DNA of 64,000 bases, taken from positions 310,001 to 374,000 of the forward strand of contig JBMNGP010000005.1 in NCBI GenBank assembly GCA_050949905.1, given 5' to 3'. Below are positions 50,640 to 59,818 of this stretch, piece by piece. How positions within the stretch are numbered: position 1 is the stretch's first letter; the number at the start of each line of letters is the position of its first letter. Origin of the DNA: DUML01 sp050949905 (GTDB taxonomy: Bacteria; Bacillota; Desulfitobacteriia; Desulfitobacteriales; Syntrophobotulaceae). A program made the position numbers and the translations under genes. Under the pieces are notes generated by a model. That model did no database searches. It was given only the letters and a program-made list of their open reading frames with translations, and was not told where the DNA came from.

Positions 50640-51455
50640 ATGAAATATGCCATTATTGGCTATCCTGTCAAACATTCTCTGTCCCCGCTTATGCACGAAG
50701 CCGGTTTTAAGGCTCTCGGTTTGCCTGCTGTTTACCATCGGATACCTGTCACCCTTTCCGGGCTGCAAGAAGGTCTTAGGTATCTTAGAGAAAATGGGTA
50801 TGCCGGCTGGAATGTTACCTATCCCTTAAAAGAAGGGATTATTCCCTATTTGGAAATACTAAGCCCTGAAGCTTCAGCCATTGGCGCTGTAAATACGGTG
50901 AAACTGGTAGATGATTCTCTGCACGGCCATAATACTGATGGGGAGGGTTTTTGCCGCTCTTTAAGTGTCCAAGGTTTTGTTTGGCACCAGAAGAAAGCAG
51001 CAATCCTGGGTGCAGGGGGAGCGGCTAAGTCCATTGCGGTGGCTCTAGCCCAAAGAGGAGTAGATCTAATCATTCTGAATCGTTCCGAGATCAAAGCTCA
51101 AAAGCTGGCTGCCCAAGTCTCAGCCTTAGGCGGCAAAGCGGGTTGGGGAAGCTTAGCCGAAGGGGAGTGGCTGCAAGAGCTCGACTTATTAATTCAAACT
51201 ACCCCGGTTGGGATGCAGGGTGAAAGCTTCCCTCTTCAGCTTCGGGGAATCCGTTCTTCAACTTGGGTAATTGACTTAATATATCAGCCGGCGGTTACTC
51301 CTTTTTTGTCGCAAGCTGCTGCTTATGGCTGTCCTACCCTGAATGGCTTACCGATGCTCTTGTATCAGGGCGTTTTAGCCTGGAAATTCTGGTTAGGCCT
51401 GGAGGCTCCGCTTGAGGTAATGCGCAGGGCGTTAGAGGTGCAAATTGCAAGATGA
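50640..51455 (+). CDS. aroE: Shikimate dehydrogenase
   Basis: 271 aa. It reduces 3-dehydroshikimate with NADPH. Shikimate contacts are SLSPLMHEAGF, NVTYPLKEG (catalytic Lys) and NTDGEGF (catalytic Asp). The NADP-binding motif is GAGGAAKSI. The ATG follows GAGGTGATGCTAAC. Its last four bases overlap the start of a prepilin gene, an unusual junction between primary metabolism and pilus genes. Confidence 0.95.
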   Translation: MKYAIIGYPVKHSLSPLMHEAGFKALGLPAVYHRIPVTLSGLQEGLRYLRENGYAGWNVTYPLKEGIIPYLEILSPEASAIGAVNTVKLVDDSLHGHNTDGEGFCRSLSVQGFVWHQKKAAILGAGGAAKSIAVALAQRGVDLIILNRSEIKAQKLAAQVSALGGKAGWGSLAEGEWLQELDLLIQTTPVGMQGESFPLQLRGIRSSTWVIDLIYQPAVTPFLSQAAAYGCPTLNGLPMLLYQGVLAWKFWLGLEAPLEVMRRALEVQIAR

Positions 51456-51904
51456 GCCGGAAGCTGGGAAGATGTTCAAAGTACAGTCTGGGGTATACCT
51501 TGTTGGAAATCCTGCTGGTTCTAGCTATTTTAGCGGGTGCCGGTTTTTTCTTGTCTTTAAAGATTCCTGCCAATCTTCAGGAAAGGGGAATTGAACTTTC
51601 TTCGACCCAGCTTTTGCAAGATTTAAGAGAGACTCAGCAAGCTGCGCTTGCCGGCAATGTTTGGTACAGAATTAAGTTTTTCCCAGCTACCAACGAGTAT
51701 ATGATTTTTAAACAGGGAGAATTTATCCGAGCAGTTTCCCTGTCCCCGGGAGTTAATCTTGCCGACAGCCCTTCCGAACTTACCCTTTTGCCTACCGGAG
51801 CACCTGCTTCCGGGATGAGCGTAATCCTGCAAGCCGGTAATTTGCAAAGAAGGGTTATTATTGCTCCTGTGATGGGCAGAACAAGGGTAGAAATTGTGAG
51901 GTAA
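51452..51904 (+). CDS. Prepilin, GspH-like
   Basis: 150 aa. The prepilin segment YSLG|YTLLEILLVLAILAGAGFFL has Glu at +5 and Tyr at +1. A short H-type pseudopilin body follows (TQLLQDLRETQQAALAGN, INLADSP-like, RRVIIAPVMGRTRVEIVR). It begins by a 4-bp overlap with aroE and ends 8 bp before aroK, so it is part of the shikimate operon. Confidence 0.85.
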   Translation: MSRKLGRCSKYSLGYTLLEILLVLAILAGAGFFLSLKIPANLQERGIELSSTQLLQDLRETQQAALAGNVWYRIKFFPATNEYMIFKQGEFIRAVSLSPGVNLADSPSELTLLPTGAPASGMSVILQAGNLQRRVIIAPVMGRTRVEIVR

Positions 51905-51911
51905 CTAATTA

Positions 51912-52463
51912 ATGGGTAATGTTAAGCAAGTCTTAAGTATAAATAATATCGTCCTGATTGGGTTCATGGCCGCAGGTAAAAGCAGTGTCGGCCGGATCTT
52001 GGCTCGCCAACTTGGCTGGGGCTTTGTAGATACCGATAAAGAAATTGAAAAGGTTACCGGTTTAAAGGTTGCTGAATTGTTTCGGAAGTACGGCGAATTG
52101 AGGTTTCGTTCGGAAGAAAATTTGGTGGTTAAGAAATTAGCGGATCAAAATAATATAGTTATTGCCACAGGCGGAGGTACGGTATTAGCGCCGGATAATT
52201 GGCAGATCTTAAGGGGACTAGGTTTTTTAATTCATCTTTATGTACCTTTGGAAGTTGCTTTCAGCAGAATTAAAAGACGTCAGGAACGCCCGCTGCTTTT
52301 AAAGAAGGATATAGAGATTGAACAGCTTTGGCAGGAACGGTTAGCAATTTATAATCAAGCCGATATTACTATTAACACTGTGGACAAGGATTTAGCGACT
52401 ATAGTTGCCGAGATACTCAAGATATTGAAAGGTGGGCACAAGAAAAATGACCCAGATTATTAA
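51912..52463 (+). CDS. aroK: Shikimate kinase
   Basis: 183 aa. P-loop GFMAAGKSS, shikimate-binding DTDKEIE and RFRSEE, GGGTVL for the acid pocket, and RRQERPLL as the lid. It phosphorylates shikimate at the 3-hydroxyl. The ATG is close behind a GAGGT site. aroB overlaps it downstream. Confidence 0.94.
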   Translation: MGNVKQVLSINNIVLIGFMAAGKSSVGRILARQLGWGFVDTDKEIEKVTGLKVAELFRKYGELRFRSEENLVVKKLADQNNIVIATGGGTVLAPDNWQILRGLGFLIHLYVPLEVAFSRIKRRQERPLLLKKDIEIEQLWQERLAIYNQADITINTVDKDLATIVAEILKILKGGHKKNDPDY

Positions 52464-53526
52464 GGTTGGCAATGACCCCGGCTATCTTCTGCATTTAGGC
52501 GTTCACCTCTCTGAGTTGGGGGCTTATCTGGATAAGAGGTACGGTGCCAGCGGCCATTATTTGATTATTACTAATCCTTTGGTTGCTGATTTATATGCAG
52601 ATGACTTATTAGAGGGTTTAAAGCTGTTTCGCACCGAGCTCATTACTGTTCCTGACAGCGAAGAGGAAAAGTCTCTCCAGAGGATCAGTAAGTTAACCGA
52701 GCAGGCTTTGCGCTGTCGGGCGGATCGCGATACCCTAGTTATTGCTTTAGGCGGAGGAGTAATTGGCGATTTGGCTGGTTTTTTTGCCAGTATCTTTATG
52801 CGTGGTATTAGATATATACACATTCCTACGACGCTCCTGGCCCAAATCGATTCCAGTATTGGGGGCAAGGTAGCGGTAAATCATCCCTCCGGCAAAAATC
52901 TCCTGGGATCGTTTTATTCTCCCGAGGTCGTTTGGACAGATTTTACTACTTTAAAGACCCTACCTTGGACTGAGATCCAAAATGGGCTCGCGGAAACTAT
53001 TAAACATGCGCTGGTTGGTGACCCGGAACTGTTTGATTTTCTGGAAGAAAAAGCTGAAGCTATTAAAAACAAAGATTTTGATATTTTACAAAACCTCGCT
53101 TTAAAATCTTTGGCCGTTAAAGTTAAAATTGTTTCTCAAGACCAGCGGGAGAAGGGCTTAAGGATTCTTCTCAATCTTGGGCATAGTTTTGGCCATGCCC
53201 TGGAGACTGAACAGGGTTTTAAGGGTATAACCCATGGGCAAGGAGTGAGCCTGGGGCTTTTAGCCGCCTCTTATTTAAGCTATCGTCGGGGGATGTTAAG
53301 TGCCAGCCAGCTTACAAGGATTGAAAACATTCTTATGAGCTTAGGGCTGCCGACAAGGGTTGAAGCCTGTGACCCTTATGCCTTGCTGCAGCTCATGGCT
53401 GGTGATAAAAAAAATAAAGCAGGGAATAAAGTACTGGTTTTACCTGTTGGTATCGGAAAATCAGCAGTAGTTGCCGATTGTGAAGACGATGAGCTTGTCG
53501 GAGCTTGGAAAAAAATTATGAAATAA
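52447..53526 (+). CDS. aroB: 3-Dehydroquinate synthase
   Basis: 359 aa. NAD-dependent and metal-requiring; it turns DAHP into dehydroquinate. Motifs: GGGVIGDLAGF, HIPTTLLAQIDSSIGGK, LAETIKHALVGD (metal Glu), LGHSFGHALE and HGQGVSLG (metal His). ATG 52447 lies inside the aroK 3' end; the in-frame GTG at 52432 is an alternative. Overlap with aroK indicates translational coupling. An intrinsic terminator lies after it. Confidence 0.95.
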   Translation: MTQIIKVGNDPGYLLHLGVHLSELGAYLDKRYGASGHYLIITNPLVADLYADDLLEGLKLFRTELITVPDSEEEKSLQRISKLTEQALRCRADRDTLVIALGGGVIGDLAGFFASIFMRGIRYIHIPTTLLAQIDSSIGGKVAVNHPSGKNLLGSFYSPEVVWTDFTTLKTLPWTEIQNGLAETIKHALVGDPELFDFLEEKAEAIKNKDFDILQNLALKSLAVKVKIVSQDQREKGLRILLNLGHSFGHALETEQGFKGITHGQGVSLGLLAASYLSYRRGMLSASQLTRIENILMSLGLPTRVEACDPYALLQLMAGDKKNKAGNKVLVLPVGIGKSAVVADCEDDELVGAWKKIMK

Positions 53527-53553
53527 GGTTTCAAAAAGAAGGAAAAAGACAAT

Positions 53554-53593
53554 AAATAGTAAATTATGTTAATATATAGTTTACTATTTTTTT
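53554..53593 (+). terminator. Terminator of the aroE-aroK-aroB operon
   Basis: AAATAGTAAA (53554-53563) pairs with TTTACTATTT (53580-53589) around a 16-nt loop, followed by a T run. Confidence 0.75.
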
Positions 53594-53672
53594 CTTAACA
53601 AGAGGTTTAAACTTCAGAGGATTTATTTGCAAGTGGATTTTAGTACTTTGGTATGTTTAATTGGAGGTACCA

Positions 53673-54023
53673 ATGCTTTCCTGCAAGACGGCGTCCAAGT
53701 CTAAAGGTTTTACTCTCTGGGAAGTTCTGCTGGTTTTGGTTCTCCTAGCAGCTTTAGCTTTTTTGGCTGGGCCAAGCTTTTCTACAAGCGGTGAGACCAT
53801 TAAATCTGAGGTGCATAAAGCTAATCTCCTCCTGATTGACAAAGCTGTGCGCCTTTACTATCTAGACATTGGCAGTTATCCGTCCGAAATCCGCTTCTTG
53901 GTGCAAAGGCCGCCAGGGGAAGGAAAATGGCGAGGGCCATATTTGGAAGAGATACCTGAATACCCCTTTGATGCTGATTTAGCTTATGAAATAACTCTAA
54001 AAGGGCAAGTTTTGCTTAAGTAA
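53673..54023 (+). CDS. Prepilin, GspG-like
   Basis: 116 aa. Prepilin motif SKSKG|FTLWEVLLVLVLLAALAFLA with Glu at +5 (Trp at +4). The later sequence LYYLDIGSYPSEIRFLVQRP and GPYLEEIPEYPFD is the typical GspG/PilA-like C-terminal strand with the PF block. ATG 53673 has GGAGGT 5-6 bases upstream; ORF extension to 53661 precedes it. It opens the second pilus cluster after the aro terminator. Confidence 0.85.
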   Translation: MLSCKTASKSKGFTLWEVLLVLVLLAALAFLAGPSFSTSGETIKSEVHKANLLLIDKAVRLYYLDIGSYPSEIRFLVQRPPGEGKWRGPYLEEIPEYPFDADLAYEITLKGQVLLK

Positions 54024-54079
54024 CTTCTGCCCGCAGCAGTTGAAGACAAACTTAATTACTAAGGAGGTTGGGTTGATCT

Positions 54080-54475
54080 GTGCTGAGGAAGCTTAAAAAT
54101 TCCCATCAAGGCTATTTATTGCTGGACATTCTGGTCGGAATATTCATTTTTAGTCTTGGTTTTGCAGTGATTTTAGGGATTATCAACTCGGCCGCCCTGG
54201 CGAATGCTCAGAGTAATCATTACTTACAGGCTGTCAATCTGGCTTCTTCAGCAATGGATGAGCTGTTGGCGAAACTCGAGGAAGACAGTGTTTTTTGCTA
54301 TACCTATTTGGCCGGTGCAGATGTAGAAAAGATAGGGAATTTTACGCAGACAATTAACATGGTATGGGAAACTGCCGACTTGTTGCTGGTAACTGTCCAA
54401 ATGGAATGGCCGGAACGGGGAGAAGTGCGAGATTATTATTTGGAGAGTTTGTTTTATGTCCAGGTGGAAGGGTAA
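54080..54475 (+). CDS. PilV-like minor pilus protein
   Basis: 131 aa. The N-terminus reads SHQG|YLLLDILVGIFIFSLGFAVI; it has Asp rather than Glu at +5 and Tyr at +1, a departure from the prepilin rule. The body contains a long helix (YLQAVNLASSAMDELLAKL) and a C-terminal strand. GTG 54080 follows AAGGAGG. The stop overlaps the next gene by about 20 bp. Confidence 0.75.
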   Translation: MLRKLKNSHQGYLLLDILVGIFIFSLGFAVILGIINSAALANAQSNHYLQAVNLASSAMDELLAKLEEDSVFCYTYLAGADVEKIGNFTQTINMVWETADLLLVTVQMEWPERGEVRDYYLESLFYVQVEG

Positions 54476-54956
54476 GAGGCTACAGGATAGGGAGCGGGGC
54501 CTTACGTTACTAGAAGTCCTGCTGTCCTTGGTTTTAACCGGAGTAATTGCCGGGGTTGTCCTCATGTTTTATATTAGCCACTACCGTTTAGCCGTCCAGG
54601 TAAGAACCGAATCCGAACTGGAATACTCGCTTGTTCGAGCTGGACAGGTCTTAGCCTCTGCAGTCCGGTCCGGGAATAGGATTAATTGGAGCAAGGGGAT
54701 TCTAACCATTAGTTATAGGCAGGTTGATGAAAAGGTAATTGAGGATCAATATTATCTGGCGGATAAGGATTTAAACGGCATTCAGGATCTGTACCGAGAG
54801 CATTTGAATGTCCCCAATCCCATTGCCAGTGGACTGAGTGCTTTTACTTGTACTGAAATACAAAAAGGGCTTTGGAAAATAAGCCTAAAGGCTCGCGAGG
54901 GAGAAAAAGAAATATGCTGGGAAAGGATCGTCAAACAAAAGGTCTTTTGGGAGTGA
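54456..54956 (+). CDS. Prepilin, PilW/GspJ-like
   Basis: 166 aa. Prepilin motif DRERG|LTLLEVLLSLVLTGVIAGVV has Glu at +5 and Leu at +1. The globular domain starts HYRLAVQVRTESELEYSLVRAGQVL. It overlaps the preceding gene by 20 bp and the following gene, so the four small genes are coupled. Confidence 0.82.
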   Translation: MSRWKGKRLQDRERGLTLLEVLLSLVLTGVIAGVVLMFYISHYRLAVQVRTESELEYSLVRAGQVLASAVRSGNRINWSKGILTISYRQVDEKVIEDQYYLADKDLNGIQDLYREHLNVPNPIASGLSAFTCTEIQKGLWKISLKAREGEKEICWERIVKQKVFWE

Positions 54957-55342
54957 GAGGCCCTAATGCGGAAGGGTATGTATCCTTACTCCTGCTTTTG
55001 GTCTTAATATTCTTGTCCTGGATTGGTTCTGAAGCTCTGTGGAAAAGCGGTTCAGAGGAGCGGATCGTAAGATATGAAGCCCAACGGATGAAAGCTTCCT
55101 ACTTAGCTGATAGCGGCTTGGAATGGGCTCGCTCAGAACTTGTTAAAGATCCCTTTTGGCGGGGGGGAGTAAAAGTTTTCAGGAGTGGGAGGGTTGAAGT
55201 GGATGTTTCCGCCAGTGAAGAGGAATATACCATTATTTCCCGCTCCGCCTGTGATCAGGCTGTCCAGGGCAGATCCGCGGTTTTGGGTTTTGACGAAAAC
55301 GGAGTGCTGGTGCTTTTCAAGTATGGGGAGTTGTTTTATTGA
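54914..55342 (+). CDS. PilX/GspK-like minor pilus protein
   Basis: 142 aa. A Gly-rich start is followed by a membrane helix (GYVSLLLLLVLIFLSWIG, about residues 21-38) and then the GspK/PilX signature (RMKASYLADSGLEWARSEL). No Glu is at +5. ATG 54914 lies inside the upstream gene; the longer frame to 54872 is not supported. The stop overlaps pilB by one base (TGATG). Confidence 0.75.
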   Translation: MLGKDRQTKGLLGVRGPNAEGYVSLLLLLVLIFLSWIGSEALWKSGSEERIVRYEAQRMKASYLADSGLEWARSELVKDPFWRGGVKVFRSGRVEVDVSASEEEYTIISRSACDQAVQGRSAVLGFDENGVLVLFKYGELFY

Positions 55343-57021
55343 TGCCTGCTAAGAAGAAAATAAACCAGGGCCTATGGGCCGAAGAGTTTTTAGACTTTTT
55401 ATTAGTTGAGATGGCAATTACTCCGGAAGAAAAGGCTCTCTTGCAGAAGAGAATTGGCCTTGGCCAGGATTTGGATGCTCTTTTGCCAGATTTTCTTGCC
55501 GAAGAGGATATTTTAAATTATAAAAGTATCTTTTTAGGTATTAAAAGGGTAAGCCTTTCTGCTGTTCAGGTTTCGCCGGCTGCTGCTTTAATGATACCGG
55601 AAGAGATGGCTCGAAAATATACTCTAATCCCTTACTCTCTGCAGGAGGGCAGGCTGCTGGTAGCAATGGCTAATCCCACTCACCGCCAGGCTTGGGATGA
55701 TGTCAGTTTTTATACCGGTTATGCGGTTGAACCTTATCTAGCCGGAGCAGAAGAGATCAAAATTGCTATTAGGGACTGTTTTACGGTTCATAAGTCAGCA
55801 GCAGACTCGGAAGCAGACCCTATTCCTTTCAGCACTTGGAAAGTTGGTGATGAAGCTGACTCCGGCCAGGAAGCCCCGATAATCAGGTTGGTAGACTCTT
55901 TGTTTAGACAGGCCATAAAGGAAATGGCCAGTGATATTCACTGGGAGCCTCAGGAAAAAAATTTCAAAGTCAAATTCCGGATAGACGGCCTTCTGGAAGT
56001 TAAAGCGACTTTGCCTCTGGGAATGTCCAGAAGCATAGCTGCCCGGCTCAAAGTAATGGCCGGTATGGATGTGACTGAGAGACGCTTACCCCAGGATGGC
56101 AGGATAATGCTGGAACTCCCCTCGCAAAGGGTTGATATCAGGGTATCTTCCTTCGCCACGGTTTACGGGGAAAAAATTGTTACCAGGATTCTGGATGAGG
56201 AGACAGCGAGGCGCTCTCTCGCTCAATTGGGAATGCGCGAGGAAGTAGAGGCAGGGGTCAGGAAACTTCTGCAGCAGCCCTATGGCTTAATTTTGGTTTC
56301 CGGACCAACAGGCAGTGGAAAAACTACTACATTATACGCTCTGTTGCGTGAACTGCCGTCTGAAACCTTAAACATTGTATCCATCGAGGATCCGGTTGAG
56401 TATAGACTTCCTGGGGTCAACCAAGCGCAAGTCAATACTAGGATAGGGTTAGATTTTGCCGGGGGGCTCAGAGCTATCTTAAGACAGGATCCGGATATTA
56501 TTATGGTCGGGGAGATCAGAGATAAGGAAACAGCTCGCATCGCTACTGCCGCAGCTCTTACCGGCCACTTAGTGCTGTCTACTGTTCATACTAATACTGC
56601 GGCGGAGGCTTTAGCTCGGATGCTGGACATGGAGATAGAACCTTATTTACTGGCTGCTGCTGTCTGCGGTGTAATTTCCCAGAGGCTCTTGCGGAAACTC
56701 TGCCCCTTCTGCCGAGAAAAACGTCCGGTTTCACAACAGTTAAAAGATGCCTTTAACTGGCAAAATGTAGATATGATTTATGGAGCCAAAGGATGCCCGA
56801 AATGCCGGGGAACTGGGTATAGCGGGAGAATAGGAATTCATGAATACTTGCCCTATAATCAGAAAATCAAGGAATTGGTGCTGCAAAAGAGTAGTTCCGC
56901 CGAACTGGAAAAGGCCTCCCGTGCCTTAGGGATGAAAGATTTGCAGGAGGATGCCTTGCTCAAAGTTGTGGAAGGCTATACTTCTTTAGAAGAAGCCTTA
57001 CGCCTCCAAGCAGGAATTTGA
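55342..57021 (+). CDS. pilB: Pilus assembly ATPase (second, intact copy)
   Basis: 559 aa. N-domain (EEFLDFLLVEM...ALLQKRIGLG) then GspE/PilB-type core with SDIHWEPQ, VKFRIDGLLEV, VTERRLPQDGR, Walker A GPTGSGKTTT, Walker B DPDIIMVGEIRD, and a zinc tetracysteine (CPFCRE, CPKCRGTGYSGR). It hydrolyses ATP to drive pilin polymerisation. ATG 55342 was preferred to TTG 55339. It is adjacent to pilT and pilC, and it could serve cluster 1 where pilB is broken. Confidence 0.94.
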   Translation: MPAKKKINQGLWAEEFLDFLLVEMAITPEEKALLQKRIGLGQDLDALLPDFLAEEDILNYKSIFLGIKRVSLSAVQVSPAAALMIPEEMARKYTLIPYSLQEGRLLVAMANPTHRQAWDDVSFYTGYAVEPYLAGAEEIKIAIRDCFTVHKSAADSEADPIPFSTWKVGDEADSGQEAPIIRLVDSLFRQAIKEMASDIHWEPQEKNFKVKFRIDGLLEVKATLPLGMSRSIAARLKVMAGMDVTERRLPQDGRIMLELPSQRVDIRVSSFATVYGEKIVTRILDEETARRSLAQLGMREEVEAGVRKLLQQPYGLILVSGPTGSGKTTTLYALLRELPSETLNIVSIEDPVEYRLPGVNQAQVNTRIGLDFAGGLRAILRQDPDIIMVGEIRDKETARIATAAALTGHLVLSTVHTNTAAEALARMLDMEIEPYLLAAAVCGVISQRLLRKLCPFCREKRPVSQQLKDAFNWQNVDMIYGAKGCPKCRGTGYSGRIGIHEYLPYNQKIKELVLQKSSSAELEKASRALGMKDLQEDALLKVVEGYTSLEEALRLQAGI

Positions 57022-57108
57022 TATTTTTACCAGAATAGTTAAGTATATTATGGTAATTTGTTATGTTTATAATTTTGGCTAAAGACTTATCAGATAGGAG
57101 GACATAAT

Positions 57109-58137
57109 ATGCTGCCGCTTGAGGAACTGTTAAAGAAGGCTGGCGAGGTCGGGGCTTCAGATGTCCATCTTTCAGTGACCAGCCCGCCGGTATTCAGAAT
57201 AGATGGCGATTTGAAGGCTTTAGGCAATGAGACTTTAACCAATGAACATCTGGCTGAATTTGTTAAAGCACTTACTAACCAACAACAGCTTAGAATATTT
57301 GAAGAAAAGGGAGAACTGGACTTCTCTTACGGTATTTCAGGATTGGGGAGGTTCAGAGTTAATATCTTCCGGCAGCGAGGCAGCATCGGGATAGTAATGC
57401 GACTCATCCCGTTTACCGTCCGCTCTCCGGAAGAATTAGGTTTGCCTGCGGCTATAACCAATTTCGCAACTTTACCTCGAGGGTTAGTCTTAGTAACCGG
57501 TCCCACCGGAAGCGGCAAGTCGACTACTTTAGCTTCTTTAATCAATCTTATTAATAATACCCGTTCCGGCCATATTATTACGGTGGAAGACCCCATTGAA
57601 TATTTGCACCAGCATCGTAAATGCTTAGTTAATCAAAGAGAGGTCGGCCAGGATACGCAAAGTTTTGCCAATGCTTTAAGAGCGGCTCTGCGTCAGGATC
57701 CGGATATTATTTTGGTAGGAGAGATGAGAGATTTGGAGACTATCGCCATGGCTGTAACTGCTGCCGAGACGGGGCACCTAGTCTTCAGTACTCTCCATAC
57801 CAATGATGCTTCCCAAGCTATAGATAGGATAATTGATGTCTTTCCGCCGCATCAGCAGACTCAGATCAGGGTTCAGCTAGCTTCAGTACTGCAGGGGATA
57901 GTTGCCCAACAGTTGTTTCCGCTCTTAAATCGTCGTGGCAGGGTTGCAGCTTACGAAATACTCTTAGCTACTCCGGCCGTTCGCAATATGATTCGCGAAG
58001 GCAAAACTCACCAAATCAAAAATATTATCCAGACCAGCAGCCAGCTTGGCATGCAGTCTATGGAAAAAGCTGTGGAAGAGCTGGTCAAAAACGGCTTGAT
58101 CTCACCTCAATTAGCTCGGGAAAGGCTGCAAGGTTAA
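57109..58137 (+). CDS. pilT: Pilus retraction ATPase
   Basis: 342 aa. N-terminal start LLKKAGEVGASDVHLSVTSPP and the core with Walker A GPTGSGKSTT, Walker B DPDIILVGEMRD, the Asp box VEDPIEYLH and the C-terminal AVRNMIREGK motif (AIRNLIRE-type) that marks PilT rather than PilB. It drives retraction and thus twitching motility or DNA uptake. It has AGGAGG upstream and follows pilB by an 87-bp gap. Confidence 0.95.
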   Translation: MLPLEELLKKAGEVGASDVHLSVTSPPVFRIDGDLKALGNETLTNEHLAEFVKALTNQQQLRIFEEKGELDFSYGISGLGRFRVNIFRQRGSIGIVMRLIPFTVRSPEELGLPAAITNFATLPRGLVLVTGPTGSGKSTTLASLINLINNTRSGHIITVEDPIEYLHQHRKCLVNQREVGQDTQSFANALRAALRQDPDIILVGEMRDLETIAMAVTAAETGHLVFSTLHTNDASQAIDRIIDVFPPHQQTQIRVQLASVLQGIVAQQLFPLLNRRGRVAAYEILLATPAVRNMIREGKTHQIKNIIQTSSQLGMQSMEKAVEELVKNGLISPQLARERLQG

Positions 58138-58141
58138 GCTC

Positions 58142-59308
58142 ATGGCACTCTGGAAGTGGAAAGCTCTGGATGAAAACGGCAAGCCTCGGCGGGGGGTATG
58201 GGAAGAAAAACAGGCCGCTCCGGTTATTGAACATTTGCGCCGGCAAAAGTTATATCCTGTCAGCATTAAACCGTCTATCCCCGGTACTATCGCTCTGAAG
58301 TTCAATGCTCGCCAGGCTAAAACATATTGGGCCAGAAATGCGCGTAAAATTGCCGTCTTGTTGGAAGCCGGCTTACCGCTTCTAGATATTATGGATTTAA
58401 TTGCGGATAAGGAGGGCAACTTTCTCCGGAAAAATCATTGGTTAAGAGTAAGACAAAGAGTCCTGGCCGGCCATGATTTATCCGAGGGGCTTAAAAATTT
58501 CTCTCCTCATCCCGGATTTTTCCTGGAGACCATGGTCAGAGCCGGGGAAAAAAGCGGAACCTTAGCGGAGTGTCTGCGCGATGCAGCAGACCAATTAGAT
58601 GAAGAGTATTACTTTGAACAAAAGATCAAAACTGCTCTCTTTTATCCTTTACTGCTATTGATAGCGGCTCTGGGTATTATCTATTTTTTAAGTATATTTA
58701 TTTTGCCTATGTATGAGACACTTTTTCAAAGCCTGGATGCTGAGCTGCCTATGGTTACCCGAATCCTCTTTCTTATTGGGGAAAATATGCCTCTTGGACT
58801 AAGTTTGCTTATCCTTATGATTATCTTAGGACGGATTTGGTTCGGCCAGAAAAAAACTTGGCATTTCCCGGGAACGGGGCAGATCAGGCGTTATAAAGAT
58901 CTGGGGCAGTTCTGTGCCCTTTTTGGGCGCTTACTGAATGCCGGACTGCCTCTACTTGAGTCGTTGACTTTGCTGGGGGAGATTACTAAGAATCCGGAGC
59001 TAAGCGGATTGATCGCCGAATTGAGACTTAAAGTAAAAGAAGGCCAGCGCTTGTCACCGGTCATCGCCAGGCATAAATTTTTCCCGGCTGAAGCAGCTAA
59101 AATTATAGAAGTGGCCGAAGAATCCGGGAAAATGAGCGAAATGCTGCTCTACTTAGCGAAAATGTTTCGCCAAGAACTCGAGGAAAAACTTCAGCAGTTT
59201 AACAGATATTTGGAACCTGTCTTAGTAGTAGGCATGGCGGGTGTAGTAGGCTTTGTGGCTATCAGCGTTCTTTTGCCGATCTTTGATATAGGCACTCAGA
59301 TACGGTAA
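58142..59308 (+). CDS. pilC: Type IV pilus platform protein PilC (second copy)
   Basis: 388 aa. Two T2SF domains with GEKSGTLAECL and EESGKMSEMLLY marker loops and three membrane segments (about 170-195, 220-238, 355-378). Shorter than the cluster 1 copy by 13 residues. It begins 4 bp after pilT, so translation is coupled. Confidence 0.93.
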   Translation: MALWKWKALDENGKPRRGVWEEKQAAPVIEHLRRQKLYPVSIKPSIPGTIALKFNARQAKTYWARNARKIAVLLEAGLPLLDIMDLIADKEGNFLRKNHWLRVRQRVLAGHDLSEGLKNFSPHPGFFLETMVRAGEKSGTLAECLRDAADQLDEEYYFEQKIKTALFYPLLLLIAALGIIYFLSIFILPMYETLFQSLDAELPMVTRILFLIGENMPLGLSLLILMIILGRIWFGQKKTWHFPGTGQIRRYKDLGQFCALFGRLLNAGLPLLESLTLLGEITKNPELSGLIAELRLKVKEGQRLSPVIARHKFFPAEAAKIIEVAEESGKMSEMLLYLAKMFRQELEEKLQQFNRYLEPVLVVGMAGVVGFVAISVLLPIFDIGTQIR

Positions 59309-59334
59309 GTTTTGGGGGAGAGGAGAGATCTGAA

Positions 59335-59796
59335 ATGAGTCTTAAAAAGGAAAGAGGGTTTACCTTATTAGAAGTTATGCTGGTTGTTGTTATCCTTTCG
59401 ATGCTGGCAGCGGTTGCCCTTCCCAGGCTGGCGGCCAGTTCGCAGACAGCCAGGGAGAAGGCTGATATTGCCACTGGGAGAGAAGTAAAGGCAGCTCTGG
59501 ACCGTTACCAGGTCGAAAATGGTGTCTACCCCCGGCTGGGAGAATTACGGGCTGAAAAAGGGGAAGTAAGTGGCCTTGGCTTTATTCCCGAGTATTTCCG
59601 GAAGTTAGATTCCCGTGTTACCCAGCAGGTTGTCCCCAATGAACAGAAGGGTTTTGGCATAGCGGAAATTAGCCTAGGAAATAGTTATTCCACCCCCCAG
59701 AACTTGATAATGATCTACTTAACCACTGATGGATCCGCGGCCGAAGTGATAGTATATGATCATACTCTTACCAATGTTCTTTGGTCTTCCCTATAA
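59335..59796 (+). CDS. Prepilin, GspG/PilA-like (probable main pilin of cluster 2)
   Basis: 153 aa. Prepilin motif KKERG|FTLLEVMLVVVILSMLAAVA, Glu at +5. The body includes ADIATGREVKAALDRYQVENGVYP, the GspG-like central helix, and a C-terminal beta region ending VYDHTLTNVLWSSL. It sits between pilC and pilD. The start has a GGGGAGAGGAGAG ribosome site. Confidence 0.87.
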   Translation: MSLKKERGFTLLEVMLVVVILSMLAAVALPRLAASSQTAREKADIATGREVKAALDRYQVENGVYPRLGELRAEKGEVSGLGFIPEYFRKLDSRVTQQVVPNEQKGFGIAEISLGNSYSTPQNLIMIYLTTDGSAAEVIVYDHTLTNVLWSSL

Positions 59797-59818
59797 CCGC
59801 TAAGGAGAATTTAGAAAA

